Shown here: piece after piece, positions 25,614 through 33,298 of the stretch
Numbering within the stretch: the stretch's first letter is position 1
Layout: every line of letters begins with the position of its first letter
Assembly: GCA_018713285.1 (NCBI GenBank)
Contig: DVFK01000009.1
Coordinates: forward strand, 1-42,247
Origin: Candidatus Faecousia excrementigallinarum
GTDB taxonomy: Bacteria > Bacillota > Clostridia > Oscillospirales > Oscillospiraceae
Direction: 5' to 3'
DNA length: 42,247 nt
The notes under the pieces: generated by a model
What the model was told of the DNA's origin: nothing
What the model saw: the letters and a program-made list of their open reading frames with translations, nothing else
Databases searched by the model: none
Made by a program: the position numbers and the translations under genes

Positions 25614-27319
25614 TGAAAACGGATATTCGTCCCTACACAAAAGAGTTTTACCGGGGCAACCGGCTGCCCTTTCTGGGGGCTCTGGGAAGCTCCCTGCTGA
25701 TGGCCCTGGTGTCCTTGGTGGTTTCCTGGCTTTTGCAGCAGCTGCTGGATCTGATGGGAGGTTATGAAACCGGCTTCACCCTGGTGCAGCTGTTCCTCAT
25801 CACCCTGGGTATGCTGGGGCTTTTGATTCTTGCCTTTTTCATCAGCTACCACTCCACCCCCAGATTCGTCACCCGGGGCATCCGTCAGTACAAGGCAAAA
25901 ATCTTTCAGGAGCTGACGAAAAAGAACATCTGCGCTTTCTCCGCAGAAAGCGCCTCTACCTACATATCCGCCCTCACCAATGACATTGCCGCCATCGAGC
26001 AGGGGTATCTGAAAAACGTCTTTTCCCTGGTGGAAAGCCTTTTGACCTTTGTGGGAGCCATGGTGCTGATGCTTTGGTACAGCCCCCTGCTAACCCTGGC
26101 GGCCATCGGCCTGACCCTTCTGCCCCTCATCACCTCCATCCTCACGGGAAACAAGATGGCCCAGGCGGAAAAGGAAATCTCCCGGGAAAATGAGACCTAT
26201 ACCGCCACCTTGAAGGACTGTCTGGGAGGCTTTTCCGTCATCAAGTCCTTTCAGGCAGAGGCCCAGATGCTGCGCCTGTTCCACGGGGACTTGCAGCGGC
26301 TGTCGAAAGCCCAGTGCCGCCGGCAGAAAATGCAAATCCTCATCAGCGCCCTGGGCTCCGTTGCCGGCGTGATTGCCCAGCTGGGTGTGTTCTTAGTGGG
26401 TGCGTATCTGGCCCTGTCGGGGAAAGGGGTCACCGGCGGCATCATTATGGTGTTCGTTCAGCTGATGAACTACATCCTCAGCCCCATTCAAACCATCCCC
26501 ACCTGTCTTGCAGAGCGGAAAGCCGCAAAAGTCCTGGTGCAGAAGGCGGCGGATTTGCTGGGGGCCAACGTCCGGGAAAACCCGGATACAGAGGGGGAAC
26601 CTCTCCGGGACAGCATCTGCCTGAGGGACCTGTCCTTCTCCTATGAGCCGGAGAAGCCGGTGCTGAAAAATATCAACTGCACCTTCTCCCTGGGGAAAAA
26701 GTACGCCATTGTGGGGGCTTCCGGCAGCGGAAAATCCACCCTTTTGAACCTGCTGATGGCGGCCTACCCGGACTATGCCGGTTCCATAACCTTTGATGAG
26801 AAAGAGCTGCGGGAGATTGGCAGCCGGAGCCTTTACGAAACGGTTTCCGTGGTGCAGCAAAATGTATTCATCTTCAACGCCACCATAAGGGACAACATCA
26901 CCATGTTCTCCCCCTTCCCCCAGGAGGCAGTGGACAGCGCCATCCGGCTTTCCGGGCTTTCCGCCCTGATGGAAGCCAAGGGGGAGGATTACCTCTGCGG
27001 AGAAAACGGCTGCAACCTCTCCGGCGGCGAAAAGCAGCGGATTTCCATTGCCCGAAGCCTGTTGAAAAAGTCCCAGGTGCTGCTGGTGGACGAAGCCACC
27101 GCCGCCCTGGATGCCCAGACGGCTTTCCAGATTTCCAGCGCCATTCTGGACATGGAGCAGACCGCCATCGTCATCACCCACGCCCTGGAGGAAAAGCTCC
27201 TGCGGCGCTATGACCGGATTCTCACCCTGAAAAACGGCAGCATTACAGAGTCCGGCACTTTCCAGGAGCTGATGGACAAAAAAGGGTACTTCTACTCCTT
27301 GTTTACCGTCTCCCAGTAA
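25613..27319 (+). CDS. ABC transporter, fused TM and ATPase domains (half-transporter)
   Basis: Six-TM N-terminal region; IVGASGSGKSTLLNLL Walker A, NLSGGEKQRISIARSLL signature, QVLLVDEATAALD Walker B; TAATG overlap with upstream XRE gene. Confidence 0.95.
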   Translation: MKTDIRPYTKEFYRGNRLPFLGALGSSLLMALVSLVVSWLLQQLLDLMGGYETGFTLVQLFLITLGMLGLLILAFFISYHSTPRFVTRGIRQYKAKIFQELTKKNICAFSAESASTYISALTNDIAAIEQGYLKNVFSLVESLLTFVGAMVLMLWYSPLLTLAAIGLTLLPLITSILTGNKMAQAEKEISRENETYTATLKDCLGGFSVIKSFQAEAQMLRLFHGDLQRLSKAQCRRQKMQILISALGSVAGVIAQLGVFLVGAYLALSGKGVTGGIIMVFVQLMNYILSPIQTIPTCLAERKAAKVLVQKAADLLGANVRENPDTEGEPLRDSICLRDLSFSYEPEKPVLKNINCTFSLGKKYAIVGASGSGKSTLLNLLMAAYPDYAGSITFDEKELREIGSRSLYETVSVVQQNVFIFNATIRDNITMFSPFPQEAVDSAIRLSGLSALMEAKGEDYLCGENGCNLSGGEKQRISIARSLLKKSQVLLVDEATAALDAQTAFQISSAILDMEQTAIVITHALEEKLLRRYDRILTLKNGSITESGTFQELMDKKGYFYSLFTVSQ

Positions 27320-27321
27320 CC

Positions 27322-27357
27322 AAAAAAGGACAAGTCACAACGACTTGTCCTTTTTTT
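27322..27357. terminator. Bidirectional terminator shared by ABC transporter and RHH gene
   Basis: AAAAAAGGACAAGTC-ACAAC-GACTTGTCCTTTTTT; 15-bp stem with A- and T-tracts. Confidence 0.85.
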
Positions 27358-27526
27358 CTGACTCGTGAAGTTCCTCCAAAGCCATCCGCACCGCAGCGAT
27401 GACGAAAGCGGAGAAGGTGCAGTCCTTACTTTGGATGGCCTTTTCCACTTCCTCCACCACATCACTGGGGAAGCGGATGGTTTTGTTGACGGTGGGGGGT
27501 GTGGAGGGGATCTGAAATCTGCCCAT
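27335..27526 (-). CDS. Small ribbon-helix-helix-type (CopG/Arc-like) DNA-binding protein
   Basis: MGRFQIPSTPPTVNKTIRFPSDVVEEVEKAIQSKDCTFSAFVIAAVRMALEELHESEKKDKSL; GAGGAA RBS fits ATG 27526. Confidence 0.75.
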   Translation of the reverse strand: MGRFQIPSTPPTVNKTIRFPSDVVEEVEKAIQSKDCTFSAFVIAAVRMALEELHESEKKDKSL

Positions 27527-27541
27527 AGACATTTCCTCGCA

Positions 27542-27609
27542 ATGCATTTGTATTGCAATTATTCTATACCACCGTCCTCCCCAAAGTATGCATTGCATTT
27601 ACAATGCAA
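27542..27609. promoter_or_regulatory. Two related palindromic operator-like sites upstream of the RHH gene
   Basis: ATGCATTTGTATTGCAA (27542-27558) and TTGCATTTACAATGCAA (27593-27609, perfect 7-3-7 palindrome) flank a TATAGAAT -10-like element on the minus strand. Confidence 0.55.
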
Positions 27610-27629
27610 AATCCATTTTTCTCCCGACT

Positions 27630-28595
27630 CTATGTTTCCGTGTGGATTATCCCAACCACGGACTCGTAAATTTTCAGGGAGTCGTTCCACTTGGCGTATT
27701 CCGAATCTGTGCGATGGTCGGTAAGTAGGCCGGTTTCCCGGAGGAACTGGGAAAGGAAGTGGGTTACCTTAACTGCACCGGAGTGGTTGACATGGTCCCC
27801 TCTGTCCCGGGTGTCTTTGCTCCAGTCGATTTTCACTTGCTCATTCATAAGGTTCATGTCAATGTATTGGCAGCCGATTTCCTCCGCCAGAACCTTAATT
27901 CCGTTGTGCCGGGCATAATTCCAGTTCACGGAACTGGGGGTGCTCACCAGCACCAGCTCTGCATTGTTTTGCCGGCAAAATTCCTGAATTTCCTTTACAT
28001 ACTGAACATTCTCCGGGGGAATCCGGGCCACAGACTCCGTATGCTGCATATAGTCCCCTCGGGTGCTGGGGTCGATTTCCGCACTGTAGCGATAGCCTTT
28101 GTAGGTATCTGTCCAGGTGAACTTGGTTTTGCCCACAAAATCGTGCCAGCTTAAGTCCTTCCACCGGTCATGATACTGAAAGATAGAGAAATAATTGGCA
28201 AGCTTTGCAATCCGGGCATTGCTTTTTGACACTTCCCGATAAATGGTATTGGTTTCCAGAATGACGATTTTCGGGCTTTGCCGCTCAAAGGCACGGTGTA
28301 GCATGATTGTGGTGTAGCTCAGGGGCTGGCCGCTGGTGCCGCATACATAAGCGGTATATCCGGTTTCTTTCCAGATCTGCATGGGAGTGATGGAGGAATA
28401 GGATTCACTGTCCCCCAGAACCAGAACATCAATGGTGTTTTCCTTTTCCCCCAGAATCCCGTTGGCGGACACCTCTTCCATGCCGAATTCAGACATATTG
28501 TTCTTGGGCGCAAACACAAAGGACAGACCCACCAGAAGTCCTGCCAGGCCCAACAGGAACAGCAAAAAGCAAAGGGCTCTTTTCACAAAAGTCAT
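27630..28595 (-). CDS. SGNH/DltD-like membrane-anchored protein of Dlt-like operon
   Basis: N-terminal TM; IDVLVLGDSESYSSITPMQIWKETGYTAYVCGTSGQPLSYT...SKDTRDRGDHVNHSGAVKVTHFLSQFL (SGNH GDSE and DxxH blocks). Confidence 0.78.
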   Translation of the reverse strand: MTFVKRALCFLLFLLGLAGLLVGLSFVFAPKNNMSEFGMEEVSANGILGEKENTIDVLVLGDSESYSSITPMQIWKETGYTAYVCGTSGQPLSYTTIMLHRAFERQSPKIVILETNTIYREVSKSNARIAKLANYFSIFQYHDRWKDLSWHDFVGKTKFTWTDTYKGYRYSAEIDPSTRGDYMQHTESVARIPPENVQYVKEIQEFCRQNNAELVLVSTPSSVNWNYARHNGIKVLAEEIGCQYIDMNLMNEQVKIDWSKDTRDRGDHVNHSGAVKVTHFLSQFLRETGLLTDHRTDSEYAKWNDSLKIYESVVGIIHTET

Positions 28596-28607
28596 GGTTT
28601 TACCTCC

Positions 28608-30209
28608 TTAAAAGCCTGCGTAAATGGGATCCACCGGGACATATCCCCGGCCATAGGCTCCAAAAACGATAATCAGCAGCAAAAGGACATAGTAAACCGC
28701 AAAGCGGACGGCCAGGTTCTTCTGGGAAATCCGCTGGCGGATGGGAATGCCTCGCTCCTGCAAAACGCCGATGACAAAAACCAGGAGCAGCACCACGAAA
28801 ATAATCAGGCAGTCGTGTTTATCCACCCCCAGCTCAAAGATGGATTGATCCTGCAAGGTGGCAAAGGAAAACTCCGTGACCATTTTCCGAAACATGGCAA
28901 GCCCTGCTCTTAGCCCCTCGGCCCGGAAGAACAGCTCTCCGATACACACCAAAATAGCGGTGCGGACCATTTGCATACACCGGTAGGGGAAGGATTTTCT
29001 TTGGATATGGAGCTTCTGGGTCAGCCGAACCACAAAGGGTTCTATGAGGCTCCCCCCTAAAATCAGCGCAAAATGGTACATACCGAAGAAGATATAGTTC
29101 CACCCGGCACCGTGCCACAGGCCGTTGGCCAGCCACACGCAAAAAAGGGCAAGAGAGCCAGCCAGAAGGGGGCCAAAGTGGTTTCCCAGCCGCTTTCTTC
29201 CCCGGGAGGTGAGCTTTTTCAAAGGGCCGGACATGGAAAGGGGGTAGAAAATGTAGTCCTTAAACCAGGTTCCCAGGGTGATGTGCCACCGCTTCCAGAA
29301 CTCCGAAATGGTTTTGGAGAAGAAGGGCCGCTGAAAGTTCTCCGGCAGATTCATGCCGAAAAGCTGCCCGCTGCCAAGCACCACATCCATGGTGCCGGAA
29401 AAGTCCATATACAGCTGGACGGTATAGCACACCGCTGCCACCGCCATCACCAAGCCGTCGTAGCTTTCATAGCCTGCAAAGACGGTTTTAATCAGCAAAT
29501 TCAGCCGGTCTGCCACCACCATCTTTTTTACCAGGCCGTAAAGGATTCTCTGGGTGCCCAAAAGGAGGTTTTCCCGGCGGAGTTTCGGCGCTTCCCAGAG
29601 CTGCTGGGCCGTATCGGAATAGCGGCAGATGGGCCCTTCCATAATCTGGGGAAAGAAGCTCATATAAAGAGCCAGGCGGAGAAGGTTATCATCTGCGGGG
29701 ATTTTTCTCCGGTATACATCAAAAATATAGGACACCGCCTGCAAGGTGTAAAAAGAAATGCCGATGGGAAGCACATAGGAAGGGACAGAAACCGTCCGGT
29801 CAATCCCCAGAAGGTTCAAAAGGGTGTTGATATTGCTGGCAAAGAACGGCGTGTACTTAAGCCACAGGAGCATCCCCAGGTGCACCGCCAGGGCGAAGGC
29901 AACCACCAAGCGCTGTTTCTTTGTGTACTGCCGCTTTAGCTCCTTGCGCATTTCCCTGGGAGAGCTCTCCAGGAGGCAGTCCAAGTTCCCCTGAAGCCGC
30001 CCCAGCCAGATCCCAAAATGGTGGAGCGATAGTGTGGAAAACAGCAAACAGGCGATCAGCTTTCCGCTGATCGCCCAGAAAAACACATAGCTCGAAAGCA
30101 AAAGACTCCATCGGCGAAGCTTTTGGGGCAGCAGGGCGTACAAGACCACCGACGCCGGCAAAAGCATCACCAGATATTCTGTTGAAAAATAGGAGGAAAA
30201 GGAGAACAT
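28608..30209 (-). CDS. MBOAT family O-acyltransferase (DltB/AlgI-like)
   Basis: LPIGISFYTLQAVSYIFDVYRRKIPADDNLLRLALYMSFFPQIMEGPICRYSD...FWKRWHITLGTWFKDYIFYPLSMSG...ANGLWHGAGWNYIFFGMYH. Confidence 0.95.
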   Translation of the reverse strand: MFSFSSYFSTEYLVMLLPASVVLYALLPQKLRRWSLLLSSYVFFWAISGKLIACLLFSTLSLHHFGIWLGRLQGNLDCLLESSPREMRKELKRQYTKKQRLVVAFALAVHLGMLLWLKYTPFFASNINTLLNLLGIDRTVSVPSYVLPIGISFYTLQAVSYIFDVYRRKIPADDNLLRLALYMSFFPQIMEGPICRYSDTAQQLWEAPKLRRENLLLGTQRILYGLVKKMVVADRLNLLIKTVFAGYESYDGLVMAVAAVCYTVQLYMDFSGTMDVVLGSGQLFGMNLPENFQRPFFSKTISEFWKRWHITLGTWFKDYIFYPLSMSGPLKKLTSRGRKRLGNHFGPLLAGSLALFCVWLANGLWHGAGWNYIFFGMYHFALILGGSLIEPFVVRLTQKLHIQRKSFPYRCMQMVRTAILVCIGELFFRAEGLRAGLAMFRKMVTEFSFATLQDQSIFELGVDKHDCLIIFVVLLLVFVIGVLQERGIPIRQRISQKNLAVRFAVYYVLLLLIIVFGAYGRGYVPVDPIYAGF

Positions 30210-30210
30210 G

Positions 30211-30441
30211 TTATCCTTCCTCCTGTAGCCGCACAATCATGGCCCAAAGGCTTTCTGCAGAGTTGAAGTTGTCCGGGATGATTTCCACCGTGGGAATGGT
30301 AATGTCGTATTCCTCTTCCAGCTCTGCCACCAGGGAAATAATGGAGAGGGAGTCCAGATAGTGTCCGTCAATCAAATTGGTGCAGGTGGCATAATCCACC
30401 TCCGGCTGGATTTCCTCCAGAATTTCAATCAGTCTTTCCAT
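30211..30441 (-). CDS. Acyl carrier protein (DltC-like)
   Basis: MERLIEILEEIQPEVDYATCTNLIDGHYLDSLSIISLVAELEEEYDITIPTVEIIPDNFNSAESLWAMI; DSLS phosphopantetheine site. Confidence 0.92.
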   Translation of the reverse strand: MERLIEILEEIQPEVDYATCTNLIDGHYLDSLSIISLVAELEEEYDITIPTVEIIPDNFNSAESLWAMIVRLQEEG

Positions 30442-31642
30442 AGCAAGCTTCTCCTTTCATGTTTGGAATATTCAGGGTATGGGTCTGAATCCGGGGCCGG
30501 ACGGTCAGGGTTGTGCCGTCCCCTTTCAGGAGCACCACCTCCGGCAGGTCCCGGGTGAGAAACAGAGAAATCCCCTCTGTCATACAATAAGCCCCTGTGT
30601 TCTGGAACACCAGAACGTCTCCTATGTTCAGGTTCCCCAGGGGAAGTTTTTTCACAAGAATGTCGTTGACCGTGCACAGTGAGCCGCAGATGTTCCAGGG
30701 TTCTTCCCCGGAATCCTTAGCCGCCTGCTCCCGGTGCAGAATGTGGATGTAAGGATGCTTCATGGCCATGAACTGCCCATAGTAGGCAAGCTGATGGATG
30801 CCGCCATCCACGATGGCATAATTTTCCCCCAGGTTTCGCTTTCTGTCCACCACCTGGGTCAGGTAGCTGCCGCAGCTGGCGGCAATGCTCCTGCCCAGCT
30901 CCAGGGTAATGCTCCCAGAAAAGTCCAGCTCCCGGAGCATCTGGGAAAAGCCCTCCAGGAAGGCCGATTCTTCAAAGGAGTCCCCCTGAAAGTAGGACAC
31001 GGGAAAACCCGGGCCGAACTCCAGCTCCCGGGCCTCATAGCCCCAGGTGTCCCGGAGCCCTTTCAGAAAGCTGTCCAGGGTGTCCAGCTCCCGTTTCAGC
31101 CGCTTCAGGGATGTTTTCTGGGTGCCGGAAAAGTACTGGATGCCCCGGATGTCCAGGAATGGAGAATCCCTATATTCTCCAATCAGACTCTGAATTTCCG
31201 CCTCGTCCAATCCGAACTGGTTGCCGCTGGTCAGCCGCAGCAATAGGGGAACCCGCTTTTGGGCAGCTGCCGCAGCCTGGTATATTACATCAAACTGGGT
31301 CATGGACTCCACCGTGTAGACACCGGTGGGTTCCCCCTGGGAAATCCACTGCCGGAGAAGGGTGGGTTCCTTGTAAACCCCGGAAACCACAAATTTTTCA
31401 CCGGGCAGACCCAGCTGCCGGCAGATGTGCAGTTCCCCCGGGGAACAGATTTCCAGGCGGTCCACCAGCCCGCTCAGTTCTTCCAGGATAAAGGGGTTGG
31501 CCTTTACCGCATAGCAGAGCTTTACCTTCTCCGGAAGCGCCTGTCTTAAATACTGAACCCGGCGCCGAAGTTCCGCTAGGTCAAACACATACAAAGGGGT
31601 GGTTTTCTCCCGAAGGAGGGCTTTTAACTGTGTTTCCTTCAT
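30425..31642 (-). CDS. Fold-III PLP-dependent decarboxylase (DAP/Orn decarboxylase family)
   Basis: TPLYVFDLAELRRRVQYL...LCYAVKANPFILEEL (PLP Lys), EICSPGELHICRQLG, ELGRSIAASCG, ICGSLCTVNDIL (C-terminal Cys/Asp motif of decarboxylases), FQNTGAYCMTEGISLF. Confidence 0.88.
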   Translation of the reverse strand: MKETQLKALLREKTTPLYVFDLAELRRRVQYLRQALPEKVKLCYAVKANPFILEELSGLVDRLEICSPGELHICRQLGLPGEKFVVSGVYKEPTLLRQWISQGEPTGVYTVESMTQFDVIYQAAAAAQKRVPLLLRLTSGNQFGLDEAEIQSLIGEYRDSPFLDIRGIQYFSGTQKTSLKRLKRELDTLDSFLKGLRDTWGYEARELEFGPGFPVSYFQGDSFEESAFLEGFSQMLRELDFSGSITLELGRSIAASCGSYLTQVVDRKRNLGENYAIVDGGIHQLAYYGQFMAMKHPYIHILHREQAAKDSGEEPWNICGSLCTVNDILVKKLPLGNLNIGDVLVFQNTGAYCMTEGISLFLTRDLPEVVLLKGDGTTLTVRPRIQTHTLNIPNMKGEACYGKTD

Positions 31643-33150
31643 TTTTGGTTCCTCCCTTCCAGGAGCTTTCTGCGGTCCACTTTGCCGTTTTTGGTCAGGG
31701 GAAATTCCGACAGGTTGTGGAGGGCTCCGGGCACCATGTAGACGGGAAGCAGCTGCCGGAGCTTTTTGTGAAGCTCTTTCTTATCCAGAGTGCCGGTGTA
31801 AAAGCCGTGGAGCTTCTGCCGCTCCTCCTCAAACACGCAGCAGCACCGGTCCACTCCGGAAAGACCGGAGACAGCCCGTTCAATCTCCTCCAGCTCAATC
31901 CGGTGGCCCATGTGCTTGATTTGAAAGTCCTTCCGTCCGCAGAAGTACAGCTCCCCGTCCTCTCCGTATCTGCCCAGATCCCCGGTTCGGTAAATCCGCT
32001 CCGGGTAGCTGCTGTTCAGGGGGTTCTGCCGGAAGGCCTTTTCCGTCTGCTCCGGGGCACGATAATATCCCAGAGCCAGGGAGGTACCCCGCACGCAGAT
32101 TTCTCCCACGCCCCCCGGGGCCGTGACCTGCTGGTCTTCCCCATTCAGGAGGAACACCTGCCGGTTGGCAAAGGGCCGGCCGATGGGAAGGCCCTGCTGA
32201 TAGTCCCGGTTTGGATCCAGGATGTGATAGGTGCAGTTGCAGGTGATTTCCGTGGGGCCGTAAAGATTCACAAACCGGGTTTCCGGCAGGTGCTCCTGCC
32301 AGGTACGCAGGTGCTTTGCCGGCATCACCTCGCCGCTGAAAAGAATCTGCCGCACCGTATCAGGCTGGCGGTAGTCCAGTCCGTGGAAGGTGCTGATGAG
32401 ACACAGGGCAGAAACCGCCCAGATCATGGTGGTGATATGGTGGTCGCAAAGCCAGTCCAGCAGCTCCGTGGGCCGGGAGAACAGGCTCTTGGGGATGATG
32501 GAAAGGGTCGCTCCTGTTTTCACCGCAGAATAAATGTCCTTTACGGACACATCAAAGTCAAAGGGTGCCTGATTGCCGATGATGTCGGTCTCCCCAATTC
32601 CGAAAGTCTCTGTAAAGGTGCCGATGAAGTCCAGCACCGCCCGATGGCTGATGACCACCCCTTTGGGTACCCCCGTGGAACCGGAGGTGAAGATGGCATA
32701 CAAGGGGTCTGAATCAATCATCCGGGAACGGATGAAGCTCAGTTCCTCAGGCTTTATGGCCGTTTCCTTCAGCGCTTCCACCGTCAGAACGGCGGCAGAG
32801 GGGAACAGGGTCAGGGCGGTCTCTTTGTGTTTTTCATCCGTCAGGATGAATTTGGCATTTAAGACGGACTGGATTTGCTCCAGTCTGGCCGCCGGCAGCT
32901 CCGGGTTCAGGGGCACATAAAATCCCCCGGCATAAACCGTCCCCCAGAAGGCTGTCAGCATCCGTACGCCCTTTTCCAGAAAGACCCCCACCGGGTCCCC
33001 CATTGCAATTCTGCCAGCCAAAGAAGACCCCACCCGGCGGCAGGCTGTCTCCAACTCCCGGAAGCTGACACAGGCAGCGCCGTCCTCCGCCGCCACCTTA
33101 TGGGGGAAATTCTCTGCGCTTTTTTCCAGATATTCCAGTACATTTTTCAT
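31639..33150 (-). CDS. Amino-acid adenylation enzyme, DltA-like AMP-forming ligase
   Basis: YAIFTSGSTGVPKGVVISH, NQAPFDFDVSVKDIYSAVKTGATL, FSGEVMPAKHL, NLYGPTEITCNCTYH, IYRTGDLGRYGEDGELYFCGRKDFQIKHMGHRIELEEIE, LTKNGKVDRRKL. Confidence 0.92.
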   Translation of the reverse strand: MKNVLEYLEKSAENFPHKVAAEDGAACVSFRELETACRRVGSSLAGRIAMGDPVGVFLEKGVRMLTAFWGTVYAGGFYVPLNPELPAARLEQIQSVLNAKFILTDEKHKETALTLFPSAAVLTVEALKETAIKPEELSFIRSRMIDSDPLYAIFTSGSTGVPKGVVISHRAVLDFIGTFTETFGIGETDIIGNQAPFDFDVSVKDIYSAVKTGATLSIIPKSLFSRPTELLDWLCDHHITTMIWAVSALCLISTFHGLDYRQPDTVRQILFSGEVMPAKHLRTWQEHLPETRFVNLYGPTEITCNCTYHILDPNRDYQQGLPIGRPFANRQVFLLNGEDQQVTAPGGVGEICVRGTSLALGYYRAPEQTEKAFRQNPLNSSYPERIYRTGDLGRYGEDGELYFCGRKDFQIKHMGHRIELEEIERAVSGLSGVDRCCCVFEEERQKLHGFYTGTLDKKELHKKLRQLLPVYMVPGALHNLSEFPLTKNGKVDRRKLLEGRNQK

Positions 33151-33202
33151 GGTTATCACCCCGAGTATCAAAGGGAAAGTCCCTTTGTGGTTTTGTGCCC
33201 TC

Positions 33203-33235
33203 ATTGTACCCGGGGAAGCTTCAGGGAATCTTCAG
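33203..33235 (-). promoter_or_regulatory. Putative activator-dependent promoter of Dlt-like operon: tandem 11-bp repeat plus TACAAT -10
   Basis: Plus-strand ggaagcttcag (33214-33224) and ggaatcttcag (33225-33235), 10/11 identical; minus-strand TACAAT at 33208-33203; the repeats overlap the expected -35. Confidence 0.55.
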
Positions 33236-33251
33236 CAAAGCTTAATGTTTC

Positions 33252-33287
33252 TAAAGGAAAATCCGGGGTTCGAAAAGAACCCCGGAT
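33252..33287 (-). terminator. Rho-independent terminator downstream of histidine kinase gene
   Basis: ATCCGGGGTTC-gaaaa-GAACCCCGGAT perfect 11-bp stem; minus strand continues TTTTCCTTT. Confidence 0.8.
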
Positions 33288-33298
33288 CAGATGGTGTA

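Noticed and set aside
30425-31642. Alanine racemase (would make D-Ala for a normal dlt pathway)
   Set aside because: Motifs (GSLCTVND near C-terminus, FQNTGAYCM) fit the DAP/Orn decarboxylase branch of fold III rather than alanine racemase; final decision needs structural alignment.
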